Assembly: GCA_937921825.1 (NCBI GenBank)
Contig: CAKZVK010000161.1
Span: forward strand, 1-38,156
From: an uncultured Saprospiraceae bacterium
Lineage (GTDB): Bacteria > Bacteroidota > Bacteroidia > Chitinophagales > Saprospiraceae
Reading direction: 5' to 3'
Length of the DNA stretch: 38,156 nt
Shown here: piece by piece, positions 7,686 through 15,746 of the stretch
Numbering within the stretch: the first letter of the stretch is position 1
How the letters are laid out: each line of letters starts with the position of its first letter
The notes under the pieces: model-generated
Told to the model about the DNA's origin: nothing
Database searches by the model: none
The model's input: only the letters and a program-made list of their open reading frames with translations
Position numbers and translations under genes: made by a program

Positions 7686-8852
7686 CTATGCACTTTTGTT
7701 ATAATTCTTCTTATCGATAACCATTTTAGCAATGATCTCTTTTAGTATTTCTGAGGTTCCTCCTCCTATCGGTCCGAGTCTACTATCTCTAAGCATTCTT
7801 GCTAACGGGTATTCTTCCATGTATCCATATCCGCCTAAGAACTGTAGGCAATCATAGATAACTTGGTCTGCTACTTTTGTGGATTGGAGTTTTGACATAC
7901 ATGCCTCTTTTACGACGTAGGTGCCTTGGTCTAGATTAGCGGCGACTTGATAATTAAAGGTTTTGCACATTTCTACTTCGGTGTACATCTCGCTTACTCT
8001 GTGTCTGAGGGCTTGGTATTTATCTAATGACTTACCGAAGGCTTCTCTCTCTGACATATATTGTAAGGTGTACTCTAGAGCATATTCAGCACGTGCATGT
8101 GCATTGATACCCATGATGAGCCTTTCTAGTGCAAAGTGTTGCATGACGTAGTAGAAGCCTTTGCCAGGTTCGCCCATGAGGTTGCTGGCAGGAATTCTTA
8201 CATTGTCAAAAGCGATCTCTCCGGTATCCGAAGCTCTCCAACCTAGCTTGTCCAATTTAGAGGCACTAAGTCCAGGTGTATCTCTATCTACTAGGAATAC
8301 TCCCATCGCTCTAGGATTATCTGCGATATCCATTTTGGCTATGACGACGAGGTAGTCAGAGTAGACGCCATTAGTGATGAAAGTCTTGGAGCCATTGATG
8401 ACATATTCGTCACCTTCTAATACGGCTTTAGTTCTCATGGCTCCTACGTCAGAACCGCCTACTGGCTCACTGATGCAGAGACAGCCGATCATTTTTCCTT
8501 CTATACTCGCTTTCAGGTATTTTTCTTTGTGGGCCTCAGAGCCTTCTTTGAGTAAGTGGGTCATCGCTAGATAATTATGTGCCCACATGGCTGCTGCAAA
8601 TCCTCCAGAGTTAATACGTTGCATTTCTTCTAGCCAGATAGTGAGGTAGAATATATCTAGATCTAGTCCTCCATATTTTTCAGGATAGCGAATTCCAAAA
8701 TATCCCATCTCTCCAAATTTAGGCCAGATGTCTCTTGGTATCGTTCCAGTTTTTTCCCACTCGTCTAGGTGAGGCACGACCTCTGCCTTTAGGAAACTTC
8801 TGAATCCTTCTCTAAATAGGTTGTGCTCTTCTGTAAAATATGCTGAATGCAT
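7686..8852 (-). CDS. Acyl-CoA dehydrogenase, probably isovaleryl-CoA type
   Basis: FAD-dependent alpha,beta-dehydrogenation of an acyl-CoA, passing electrons to ETF. 388 residues, the standard length. Seen: the FAD-binding segment CLCISEPVGGSDVGAMRTKA (about 124-143), KTFITNG (156-162), and a C-terminal LGPIGGGTSEILKEIIAKM. In most family members the catalytic glutamate sits in the C-terminal Y-E-G-T loop; here that position is glycine, and a glutamate is present in helix G (FALERL, Glu243), the arrangement of isovaleryl-CoA and long-chain dehydrogenases. With mccB and HMG-CoA lyase downstream, isovaleryl-CoA is the best substrate guess. It follows the TetR gene by 13 bp, so those two form an operon. 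Confidence 0.88.
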   Translation of the reverse strand: MHSAYFTEEHNLFREGFRSFLKAEVVPHLDEWEKTGTIPRDIWPKFGEMGYFGIRYPEKYGGLDLDIFYLTIWLEEMQRINSGGFAAAMWAHNYLAMTHLLKEGSEAHKEKYLKASIEGKMIGCLCISEPVGGSDVGAMRTKAVLEGDEYVINGSKTFITNGVYSDYLVVIAKMDIADNPRAMGVFLVDRDTPGLSASKLDKLGWRASDTGEIAFDNVRIPASNLMGEPGKGFYYVMQHFALERLIMGINAHARAEYALEYTLQYMSEREAFGKSLDKYQALRHRVSEMYTEVEMCKTFNYQVAANLDQGTYVVKEACMSKLQSTKVADQVIYDCLQFLGGYGYMEEYPLARMLRDSRLGPIGGGTSEILKEIIAKMVIDKKNYNKSA

Positions 8853-8865
8853 TGAGTATATAATT

Positions 8866-9519
8866 TTAAAGTAAATGTTTTATGTCTATGTATTGTTGAA
8901 TCGGGATACCAGATTTAGAAAGAAAGTCCTCCCCAAAGTATCCGATGAATTCCTTCATGCCTTTTTCAGTAAAATGCGGGTAGATCGTACTCCATACTGT
9001 CACCTCTGCTTCTTCTTTTCCTATCTCTCTAACGGCCTCTTGCGCCACCCAATAGTAGGTCAGCAACCAAGCATTCAGGGAGAGCTGATAATAGAGCCCT
9101 TGGTAGGGTTCCGGTTTTACGTTGCCTACCTTGATTCCATATGTAAAGGCATTGAGATTGCTCTTTAGGACTTCCTTACTCCAGCCATTCATTACCAGTC
9201 TAATCGATTTATGTTCTAAGACGGACATATCTCTGAAGATAAAAGTATACTGCTCCTGAAGGTAGCGGCAGGTTCTGATATCCAGACTGAGATTATAGAA
9301 AGCGGGATAGTCCATGCGCCGTCTGCGGAATCTCTCTATATCTTTGGTCATACTCATGGACACGTCATCTAAGACGGCCTCCTTGTCCTTGTAATGATAG
9401 GCGAGATTTCCACGACTCATCTTGCACTTATGTGCCAGCTCGGTCAACGAAAAGGCGTGATAGCCTTTCTCATTGAATGCTTTTATAACTGTGGTTAATA
9501 TTCTAGCCCTGGTCTTCAA
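8866..9519 (-). CDS. TetR/AcrR-family transcriptional regulator
   Basis: 217 residues. The N-terminal TetR helix-turn-helix covers about residues 3-50, including ILTTVIKAFNEKGYHAFSLT and the recognition-helix region SRGNLAYHYKDKEAVL; the remainder is an all-helical ligand domain. The start is TTG at 9519, the first codon after an in-frame TAA and just ahead of the DNA-binding domain; no ATG lies early enough. It heads a transcript with the acyl-CoA dehydrogenase gene. A perfect TATATTTG -7 element and an inverted repeat lie immediately upstream, suggesting autoregulation. By analogy with other TetR regulators beside acyl-CoA dehydrogenases, the ligand may be an acyl-CoA; this is inference. 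Confidence 0.88.
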   Translation of the reverse strand: MKTRARILTTVIKAFNEKGYHAFSLTELAHKCKMSRGNLAYHYKDKEAVLDDVSMSMTKDIERFRRRRMDYPAFYNLSLDIRTCRYLQEQYTFIFRDMSVLEHKSIRLVMNGWSKEVLKSNLNAFTYGIKVGNVKPEPYQGLYYQLSLNAWLLTYYWVAQEAVREIGKEEAEVTVWSTIYPHFTEKGMKEFIGYFGEDFLSKSGIPIQQYIDIKHLL

Positions 9520-9533
9520 TTATCGTAGATGAC

Positions 9534-9541
9534 CAAATATA
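9534..9541 (-). promoter_or_regulatory. -7 element (TATATTTG) of the TetR-dehydrogenase operon
   Basis: On the minus strand the sequence TATATTTG exactly fits the Bacteroidota -7 consensus TAnnTTTG, 14 bp before the TTG start of the TetR gene. No convincing -33 TTG is present. The leader would be very short. Confidence 0.55.
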
Positions 9542-9551
9542 GATATAAATA

Positions 9552-9569
9552 TTAGTCACGTAAGACTAA
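9552..9569. promoter_or_regulatory. Candidate TetR operator (TTAGTC-N6-GACTAA)
   Basis: Perfect 6-bp inverted arms TTAGTC (9552-9557) and GACTAA (9564-9569) with a 6-nt spacer, placed 10 bp upstream of the TATATTTG -7 box, so a bound repressor would cover the -33/-7 spacer. Size and position fit autoregulation by the adjacent TetR protein; binding is inferred. Confidence 0.5.
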
Positions 9570-9589
9570 AATTGTGGATTTCGCCCTCT

Positions 9590-10546
9590 TTAATGCTTAT
9601 TTTCTCTGAGTTCAGCCATTTCTAGGGCTTGTAGTTCTAATCTCTCCACGATTTCATTGTTTTCTAGGTTATTAACGAAGGAATCCACAATGAAAAGCAG
9701 GGTATTCAGCTGTTGGGCAAGCTTGGTCTTGTATTCTATGCCATCGAGTGGTTTTGAAAGACTCTGTTTGGGGTCATCAAGGAACTTCATTTTAGAATCC
9801 ATAAGCAGCGTAATTCTTTCTCCCTCTGCCTCCAGTCTGATGTCTCCTTGTTGGTGTCGGAGATGAGAGATAAAGGGAAGCAAGGTCTGCATAGTTTCCT
9901 GATAGGCTCGTTCATCCTCAGTCTCATACCAGAAATCGTGTTCCTCATCTTGAACAAAGTCATTAAATAGCATCTGGAGGAGTCTGCGTTGGCTTTGGAT
10001 TCTGGTCTTAGGGAATTGGCGCCCTGGTAGTCTTAGGTCAAATAGGATGCCTCTAAACTTTGTGTCATAATCAGTATGGCCATTCTTATCGGTGCTCTTG
10101 TCTTGTAGATGAATTTCTGAAAAGTAGAAATCCGCATCATTATAGATGCCGGTGACGACATCCTCCTCTTTGTATCTGTCTGCGCTGATAAGACTGACTG
10201 AATCCAGAATGTTTTTGACACTATGTTTTTCGGGGTGATAATTGTACTCGACATCTGGATGATAGCTTGCCATGAATTTTTCTATGAGATTTAGTCTTGT
10301 CACAGATTTTAACTCATCAAAGTATCTACCGATTTTCAAGTGGTAAATCATAAAAGAAATGACTACGCTTAATGCAGTGCTTCCGATTACAATAGGCGGA
10401 AATCTTGTAAGAACTAGTGTAGTGATAAGGACTACTACAGGAACTAAAAATAGGAGTGGTTGTAACTTATTCTTTTTGGCTAGCAGTTCTAATCTTTTTT
10501 CCTCGAAGGAAGCTAGCTGGTCTTGAATGTGGTCATCTGGGTTCAT
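9590..10546 (-). CDS. DUF3137-like membrane protein of unknown function
   Basis: 318 residues from the ATG at 10546, preferred over an upstream GTG at 10579 because it gives a normal N-terminus (MNPDDHIQDQLASFEEKRLE). A charged, possibly coiled-coil N-terminus (about 1-35) is followed by two adjacent hydrophobic helices (about 36-80: LLFLVPVVVLITTLVLTRF and IVIGSTALSVVISFMIYHL). A large soluble domain follows, with GIYNDADFYFSEIHL and KFRGILFDLRLPGR, which resemble the DUF3137 pattern. A glutamate-rich helix closes the protein. The family assignment is from memory of its pattern and moderate in confidence; no function is known. It stands alone between the TetR gene and dapD. Confidence 0.7.
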   Translation of the reverse strand: MNPDDHIQDQLASFEEKRLELLAKKNKLQPLLFLVPVVVLITTLVLTRFPPIVIGSTALSVVISFMIYHLKIGRYFDELKSVTRLNLIEKFMASYHPDVEYNYHPEKHSVKNILDSVSLISADRYKEEDVVTGIYNDADFYFSEIHLQDKSTDKNGHTDYDTKFRGILFDLRLPGRQFPKTRIQSQRRLLQMLFNDFVQDEEHDFWYETEDERAYQETMQTLLPFISHLRHQQGDIRLEAEGERITLLMDSKMKFLDDPKQSLSKPLDGIEYKTKLAQQLNTLLFIVDSFVNNLENNEIVERLELQALEMAELRENKH

Positions 10547-10734
10547 GGTTCTAGGTCTTAATTCCAAAGTAAGATGCACTTTAGGATATTAAGATAAGAA
10601 AAACTTAGAGGGAAGAAAGTCACAAGTGCAAAAGAATCCGCTACATGCAGCTTCTTCTAGAACTCGATATGGAAGCGAGCAAAGTACTTGAAATTTGTGC
10701 TCACACATCTTAGACAATAACTTAGCTCTATACC

Positions 10735-11892
10735 TTACCCATGTAAGGTCTCATTCAGCTCTATAACTTTTGTATTAGGTCTAGCTATGATCTTGCCTGA
10801 AAGAGAGTCTTGAATAAATAGCATATACTTGACACCGTTAAGGTCGGCACCTTTTACAATGTTTTGCCCCTCTTCTACAAGTTCACCATTTAGGTTTATG
10901 GGTTGCTTCTCTTTATTATAGAGAGATACTTTCGCTGCGGCAGTGACATAGACGCCAGCAGCTATTGTGCAACCATCACCAAGGGAAATTCCTGTGCCAG
11001 CGTTTGCACCCAGTAAGCATTGTTCTCCTATGGATATAACATTTTTGTTGCCTCCAGACAGAGTACCCATTATGGAAGCCCCTCCGCCGATATCGGTTTT
11101 ATCTCCAACTACTACTCCTGCAGATATTCTTCCTTCTACCATTGCACTGCCTAAGGTGCCTGCATTAAAGTTTATAAAGCCAGCAGGCATGACAGTCGTG
11201 CCAGGGCTAAGATGGGCGCCTAGTCTGACCTTAGACCCCTGCACTATCCTGACGCCATTCGGTACATGAAAGTTGACCATGTAAGGAAACTTATCTACGT
11301 GGCTCACGACTAGTTCTTCTCCTTGTAAGGTCCACTTTAGTTTTTGGCTGGCTAGATCTTCGGGGAGTAGTGGCCCTTTATTGGTCCAGGCTACATTATT
11401 CATTTTACCAAAGATTCCAGAGCAGTTTATACCATGTGGCTTTACTAATAATTGGGATAGACATTGTGTCTTGAAGTATCCTTCTTCAGGATTTTCTACT
11501 GCTTGGTTCTTGTCATATAAAAAGTAGCAGATAACATCAAGTTCGTGATAACTATGACTTTTCTGATCTGATGTACAGAGTGACTTTAGCAGATCTATAT
11601 TAGCATGCTTTTGCCCATCGCCTTCAAAAGCTTGAAACTTCCCCAGCGCTTCTTGTAGCGCAGCCCTAGAAAGTATAGCAAAACCATTTTCGCAAGTCTC
11701 CCAGCCTGCAGCATCGTAGAGGACGGCTGCTGTGCCGTAGTTGCTCTCGAAATTAATCAGAGGATAGAATACCTCTAAGGTCTTATCCTTTCTTTGCTTT
11801 CTAAGACCAAGACCAAATGCAATCGGTCTTTTGTATGCTGCTCTAGATTCTACTTCTTGGACGAAGCTCTTGAATTCCTCTATACTATTCAT
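10735..11892 (-). CDS. dapD: Tetrahydrodipicolinate N-succinyltransferase (DapD), long form
   Basis: Lysine/diaminopimelate biosynthesis: transfers succinyl from succinyl-CoA to tetrahydrodipicolinate. 385 residues from the ATG at 11892. The C-terminal half is a left-handed beta helix of hexapeptide repeats containing the DapD core RLGAHLSPGTTVMPAGFINF, GRISAGVVVGDKTDIGGGAS and GTLSGGNKNVISIGEQCLLG, which resembles the Pseudomonas-type DapD (about 340 residues). The extended N-terminal domain (about 1-200) fits that longer type rather than the 270-residue E. coli enzyme. A promoter at 11911-11940 supports the ATG at 11892; an upstream TTG (11913) would fall inside its -7 box. No other lysine genes are nearby. 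Confidence 0.93.
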   Translation of the reverse strand: MNSIEEFKSFVQEVESRAAYKRPIAFGLGLRKQRKDKTLEVFYPLINFESNYGTAAVLYDAAGWETCENGFAILSRAALQEALGKFQAFEGDGQKHANIDLLKSLCTSDQKSHSYHELDVICYFLYDKNQAVENPEEGYFKTQCLSQLLVKPHGINCSGIFGKMNNVAWTNKGPLLPEDLASQKLKWTLQGEELVVSHVDKFPYMVNFHVPNGVRIVQGSKVRLGAHLSPGTTVMPAGFINFNAGTLGSAMVEGRISAGVVVGDKTDIGGGASIMGTLSGGNKNVISIGEQCLLGANAGTGISLGDGCTIAAGVYVTAAAKVSLYNKEKQPINLNGELVEEGQNIVKGADLNGVKYMLFIQDSLSGKIIARPNTKVIELNETLHG

Positions 11893-11910
11893 CGGTATAT
11901 ATTTTCTGCG

Positions 11911-11940
11911 CAAAACTAATAGCTGAATCTCAAATCACAA
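11911..11940 (-). promoter_or_regulatory. dapD promoter, Bacteroidota type
   Basis: Minus-strand -7 box TAGTTTTG (complement of 11911-11918) fits TAnnTTTG exactly. A -33 TTG (complement of 11938-11940) lies upstream with a 19-nt spacer, the preferred spacing. Transcription would begin near 11905, just before the ATG at 11892. Confidence 0.65.
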
Positions 11941-12102
11941 GCGCTTTGTAGTCATTATTAGTTAAGGCTGGATATAGAGCATTCTTTTTTTATATGACAA
12001 CTAGCTGACAGATATAAAAAATCCATCTATGAAGCCTCACAATCGGCTTAATCCTTGAATAATGCTATTCATACCCAGAATCTTACCCTTAATACCTTAA
12101 TT

Positions 12103-13518
12103 ATGAAAATTCATCCACTTGCGGTCGTAAGTCTAGTCCTACTATATGTTACGACATCATTAACTTCTCAGCAATCATTAACCGATTACACTTTCGAAGA
12201 CACAGATCTTAGTGTCAGTCTGGTAGACATAGATGGTGATGAAGATATGGATGTCTTCATTGGCGCTGATTCCAGAATTTATTTCTTAGAAAATGAAGGA
12301 GACGGAATGTACTCTGACAATACTGAGATCTGGGCAGAGCAATTGCCTAAAGTTGATTGGAGTGAGATAACTATGGATTTTGCAGACTTAGATGGTGATG
12401 GCGATTTTGACCTTAGTTTATTAGGCGATGAATTTACAGATAGAGAACTCTATATGAATGAAGGAACTTCAGAGTTTCCTGTATTCAAATTGGAGGAGGA
12501 TAGTCCACTAAAAGCAATGGATCTATCTGTACTAGATGGTTCTTTTGAGGTGGGTTTTACAGACGCAGTGCATTCTTGGGCAGATCTTGATAATGATGGT
12601 GATGAAGACTGCATAGTGGGTGGAAAGCAAGGATGGTTTCTTTATTTTGAAAATGTAGGTACAGATAAGAAGCCTCAGCTTACTGCTCGCAAAGGAGCCG
12701 ATAATCCACTTGACGGGTACAGAGTAAGAGGTGGTGATGAAGGAAGCGGTATGCAATACGAATCCTCTCCATATCTTATAGACATAGATGTGGATGGAGA
12801 CTATGATTTATTTTCAGGCAATCAGATGGGTACCTTTCATTATTATGAGAATGTGGGCACTGCAACTGAACCTAGCTATGAAGAAAAATTTGAACGGTAT
12901 AATCCTCTCCATGAGATAAGTGTAGAGAAAGATTCCAAAGTGGCGATCTCCGATGATGACTGTGATGGTGTATGGGAGGCTTATTATTCTGGTGAAGGGG
13001 AGAGATCTATAAAAGTTACAGATCTAAATAAATATCAGGTACAACCTGTAAAAGTTATCATAGATCAAGATGCGCTAAATATTGAAGATGGGGTCATGTT
13101 GCTCTCAGGTGGATATCCCTCGGGAGGAGAGTGGTCAGGAAATGGTGTCGTCGATGGTCAGTTTTTTCCAGAAGAAGTAGGCTTAGGGTTTCATAGAATA
13201 ACTTATACAGTGATGGCTTACTATGGCTGTGAATTAACAACTACTGAAATATTAACGATCGGGTCGGAGATAGAGGTTGATGATAACTTACCTGATGGCG
13301 TCCTCATAGAATCTAAAGCGAATCTGTTATCAATAATCAATTGGGAGAATGCAGCTTTGTCCTTTTCTCTATTTGATAATATTGGAAATAGGATCTTGGC
13401 TCAGGAAATCATAGGATCTGAAGAAATTTATCTTGATGTGGAGACAGCAGGATTATATGTCATCAATATATCCACTGAGAATTCAAGTTACAGCAAAAAA
13501 ATATTTTTAAATAATTAA
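12103..13518 (+). CDS. Secreted FG-GAP/VCBS repeat protein with T9SS sorting domain
   Basis: 471 residues from the ATG at 12103; an upstream TTG (12055) would place 16 polar residues before the signal peptide and is rejected. The N-terminus MKIHPLAVVSLVLLYVTTSL is a signal peptide. At least four Asp-rich calcium-binding FG-GAP/VCBS-type motifs follow: DIDGDEDMDVFIG, DLDGDGDFDLSLLG, DLDNDGDEDCIVGG and DIDVDGDYDLFSGN, probably forming a beta propeller. The last 80 or so residues, ending SLFDNIGNRILAQE ... YVINISTENSSYSKKIFLNN, have the pattern of type IX secretion type-A sorting domains, so the protein is probably exported to the cell surface. Binding partner unknown. It converges on the E1 gene with only 21 bp between them. 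Confidence 0.87.
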   Translation: MKIHPLAVVSLVLLYVTTSLTSQQSLTDYTFEDTDLSVSLVDIDGDEDMDVFIGADSRIYFLENEGDGMYSDNTEIWAEQLPKVDWSEITMDFADLDGDGDFDLSLLGDEFTDRELYMNEGTSEFPVFKLEEDSPLKAMDLSVLDGSFEVGFTDAVHSWADLDNDGDEDCIVGGKQGWFLYFENVGTDKKPQLTARKGADNPLDGYRVRGGDEGSGMQYESSPYLIDIDVDGDYDLFSGNQMGTFHYYENVGTATEPSYEEKFERYNPLHEISVEKDSKVAISDDDCDGVWEAYYSGEGERSIKVTDLNKYQVQPVKVIIDQDALNIEDGVMLLSGGYPSGGEWSGNGVVDGQFFPEEVGLGFHRITYTVMAYYGCELTTTEILTIGSEIEVDDNLPDGVLIESKANLLSIINWENAALSFSLFDNIGNRILAQEIIGSEEIYLDVETAGLYVINISTENSSYSKKIFLNN

Positions 13519-13539
13519 GCCATCGAGGCAGATCTTCTT

Positions 13540-15624
13540 CTAGTAAGCAAGAAGGCTGTCTAGTTTTGCTCTGACTTTTTCTGCAGAAGGAATCATTGTC
13601 TGTTCCAAAGTAGAATTTAGTGGAATGGCAGGCATATTCTCCGAACCTATAACCATAACTGGTGCATCCAAAGCTTCGAAGCATTGCTCCTGAATCATTC
13701 CTGCTAGACTTCTAGCAAAAGAATTATTAGTAGGCTCTTCCGTAACGACTAGGCACTTACCCGCTTTTCTGACTGACTCTAATATTGTGTTTTCATCTAG
13801 AGGATATAAAGTCCGAAGATCTACAATTTCGACGTGCTCTTTTAAATCTTTTGTAGCATTTAAAGCCCAGTGGACTCCCATGCCATAAGTAATAATTGTG
13901 GCCTGTGTATTTTCATTCTGAGTTTGCTGTACAACTCGTGCTTTTCCAAAAGGTAAGACATAGTCTTCAGAAGGTTCCACAGTTCTAGCCATTTCTGTAC
14001 CCGGCACTTTAGACCAGTAAAGACCTTTATGCTCTAGAATTACAACAGGGTTAGGGTCATGGTATGCCGCCTTCAGCAGTCCTTTGAGATCTGCGCCATT
14101 AGAAGGGTAGGCTATTTTGATTCCTCTTATATTAGTTAGTACTGACTCTACACTAGACGAGTGGTAGGGTCCACCACTACCATAGGCACCTATGGGAACA
14201 CGTAATATCATGCTCACTGGCCACTTTCCTTCAGAGAGGTAACAAGATCTGCTTACCTCCGTAAATAATTGATTAAGGCCAGGCCAGATATAATCGGCAA
14301 ACTGTACTTCCACTATGGGCTTGAGACCTACAGCAGACATACCTACTGTAGAGCCTACTATAAAAGCTTCTTGTATCGGGGTATTAAAGACGCGTTCGTC
14401 TCCAAACTTTTGTGCCAGTGTCGCCGCTTCTCGGAATACACCTCCTAGTCGACCACCTACATCTTGACCATAAAGCAAGCACTCTTTGTGCTCTTTCATC
14501 AGTTCCTCTACAGCCAGCAGGGCACAATCCACCATCACAACCTTGTCGGCCCCTTTTGGTGCTCTTATTCCTTTTTCTTCTGTGATAGGAGTCGGGGCAA
14601 AATCATGCGTAAACAAATCAGAAGGCAATGGGTCATCGGCTGCTCGTGCTTTCTGAAAATCATTCTCTACTTCCAGAGTGGCTTGGGCTTCTATCATAGC
14701 GATATCTGCTTCCGAAATTCCAGCTTCTATAAGTTGGTTTTTAAATACAGGGTAGGGATCTCTCGATCTTGCTTCTTCCAGATCATCTCTGTACCATTCC
14801 ATTCTTACACCAGACGTGTGATGATTAAGGAGCGGTACCTTGGCATGAATTAGAATCGGTCTACGTTCTTTACGGATGGTCTTGATCGCTTTCTGTACAG
14901 TAGTATAACTTTCTGAAAAGTCTGCACCATCGATACTGTAACAATCAATGCCGTGAAAGCCCTTGATATATCCAGCAGCATCTTGAGCTCTGGTCTCGGC
15001 AGCATTGGCAGATATGTCCCATCCGTTATCTTGTATCAGATAGAGGATCGGGAGCTGTTTCAGGGCTGCCATCTGAAAAGCTTCGGCTACTTCGCCTTCT
15101 GTCACTGAGGCATCTCCGAGTGAGCAAATCACAACTGGATTATTGCCGTCATCTATACCTAATAGTTCTTTGTATTGAAATCCCAAAGCTACACCTGTCG
15201 CAGGGATGGCTTGCATGCCTGTGGCGGAAGAATTATGTGGAATCTTTGGTCGGTTTGCATCTTTGAGACTGGGGTGACTATAGTAAGAACGACCTCCTGA
15301 GAAAGGATCGTCTTTCTTAGCCAGTAATTGCAGCATTAATTCATAAGGCTGCATGCCTAGAGAGAGTAATAATGAGTCATCTCTATAATATGGGAAGACA
15401 TAATCGTAGGACTCTAACTGTAAGCCTGCGGCGATCTGAATCGCTTCATGTCCTCTAGAAGTCGCATGTACATATTTGGAAACCAATTTGAAATTGGCTT
15501 CATAGAGTTCAGTCATTGCCTTGGCAGTACATAGCTTTAGAAAGCCTTTTTTGAGAATTTTCTTAGAAACCTTGTTTGAATTTTCAGGCTTGGACTTCGT
15601 TTTTGGTTTCTCTTTAGTATTCAT
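13540..15624 (-). CDS. Fused E1alpha-E1beta 2-oxoacid dehydrogenase, branched-chain type
   Basis: Thiamine-diphosphate decarboxylase (E1) of a 2-oxoacid dehydrogenase complex, most likely for branched-chain 2-oxoacids. 694 residues: E1alpha about 30-330, a linker, then E1beta about 360-690. The ThDP motif starts GDASVTEGE (170-178) and ends at QDNGW (Asn200); the beta half has GVFREAATLAQKFGDERVFN and EHKGLYWSK. Bacteroidota often carry this fusion. The first 25 residues are a Lys/Ser/Asn-rich tail (TKEKPKTKSKPENSNKVSKK) outside the fold. E2 and E3 are absent, so the partners are encoded elsewhere. Pyruvate or acetoin E1 is the main alternative. A TATATTTG -7 element and a palindrome lie upstream, so regulation by a TetR-type protein is plausible. 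Confidence 0.9.
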   Translation of the reverse strand: MNTKEKPKTKSKPENSNKVSKKILKKGFLKLCTAKAMTELYEANFKLVSKYVHATSRGHEAIQIAAGLQLESYDYVFPYYRDDSLLLSLGMQPYELMLQLLAKKDDPFSGGRSYYSHPSLKDANRPKIPHNSSATGMQAIPATGVALGFQYKELLGIDDGNNPVVICSLGDASVTEGEVAEAFQMAALKQLPILYLIQDNGWDISANAAETRAQDAAGYIKGFHGIDCYSIDGADFSESYTTVQKAIKTIRKERRPILIHAKVPLLNHHTSGVRMEWYRDDLEEARSRDPYPVFKNQLIEAGISEADIAMIEAQATLEVENDFQKARAADDPLPSDLFTHDFAPTPITEEKGIRAPKGADKVVMVDCALLAVEELMKEHKECLLYGQDVGGRLGGVFREAATLAQKFGDERVFNTPIQEAFIVGSTVGMSAVGLKPIVEVQFADYIWPGLNQLFTEVSRSCYLSEGKWPVSMILRVPIGAYGSGGPYHSSSVESVLTNIRGIKIAYPSNGADLKGLLKAAYHDPNPVVILEHKGLYWSKVPGTEMARTVEPSEDYVLPFGKARVVQQTQNENTQATIITYGMGVHWALNATKDLKEHVEIVDLRTLYPLDENTILESVRKAGKCLVVTEEPTNNSFARSLAGMIQEQCFEALDAPVMVIGSENMPAIPLNSTLEQTMIPSAEKVRAKLDSLLAY

Positions 15625-15659
15625 CTAGGACTTATAGGTGTAGCATGATCTATTGATTT

Positions 15660-15667
15660 CAAATATA
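15660..15667 (-). promoter_or_regulatory. -7 element (TATATTTG) of the E1 gene
   Basis: Minus-strand TATATTTG exactly fits TAnnTTTG, about 35 bp before the ATG at 15624. No well-spaced -33 TTG is present; the upstream space is occupied by an inverted repeat. Confidence 0.55.
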
Positions 15668-15669
15668 GC

Positions 15670-15691
15670 TAAACTAACAATGGTTAGTTTA
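15670..15691. promoter_or_regulatory. Candidate operator, 9-bp inverted repeat
   Basis: TAAACTAAC (15670-15678), spacer AATG, GTTAGTTTA (15683-15691): perfect 9-bp arms lying 2 bp upstream of the E1 -7 box, in the intergenic region shared with the divergent PaaI-like gene. Position and symmetry are those of a repressor site. The regulator is not identified from sequence. Confidence 0.6.
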
Positions 15692-15746
15692 CTTTGTTTT
15701 GGCAATTTTGTGACTATCTTGATAATACTTACATATCTCCACTATA

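Noticed and set aside
11914-11963. AACTAATA / TATTAGTT inverted repeat near the dapD promoter as a TetR-type operator
   Set aside because: Arms are 34 nt apart in very AT-rich DNA and the left arm overlaps the -7 box; coincidence is likely for a biosynthetic gene.
12055-12102. Upstream TTG start for the FG-GAP protein
   Set aside because: Would place polar residues before a clear signal peptide that begins at the ATG 12103.
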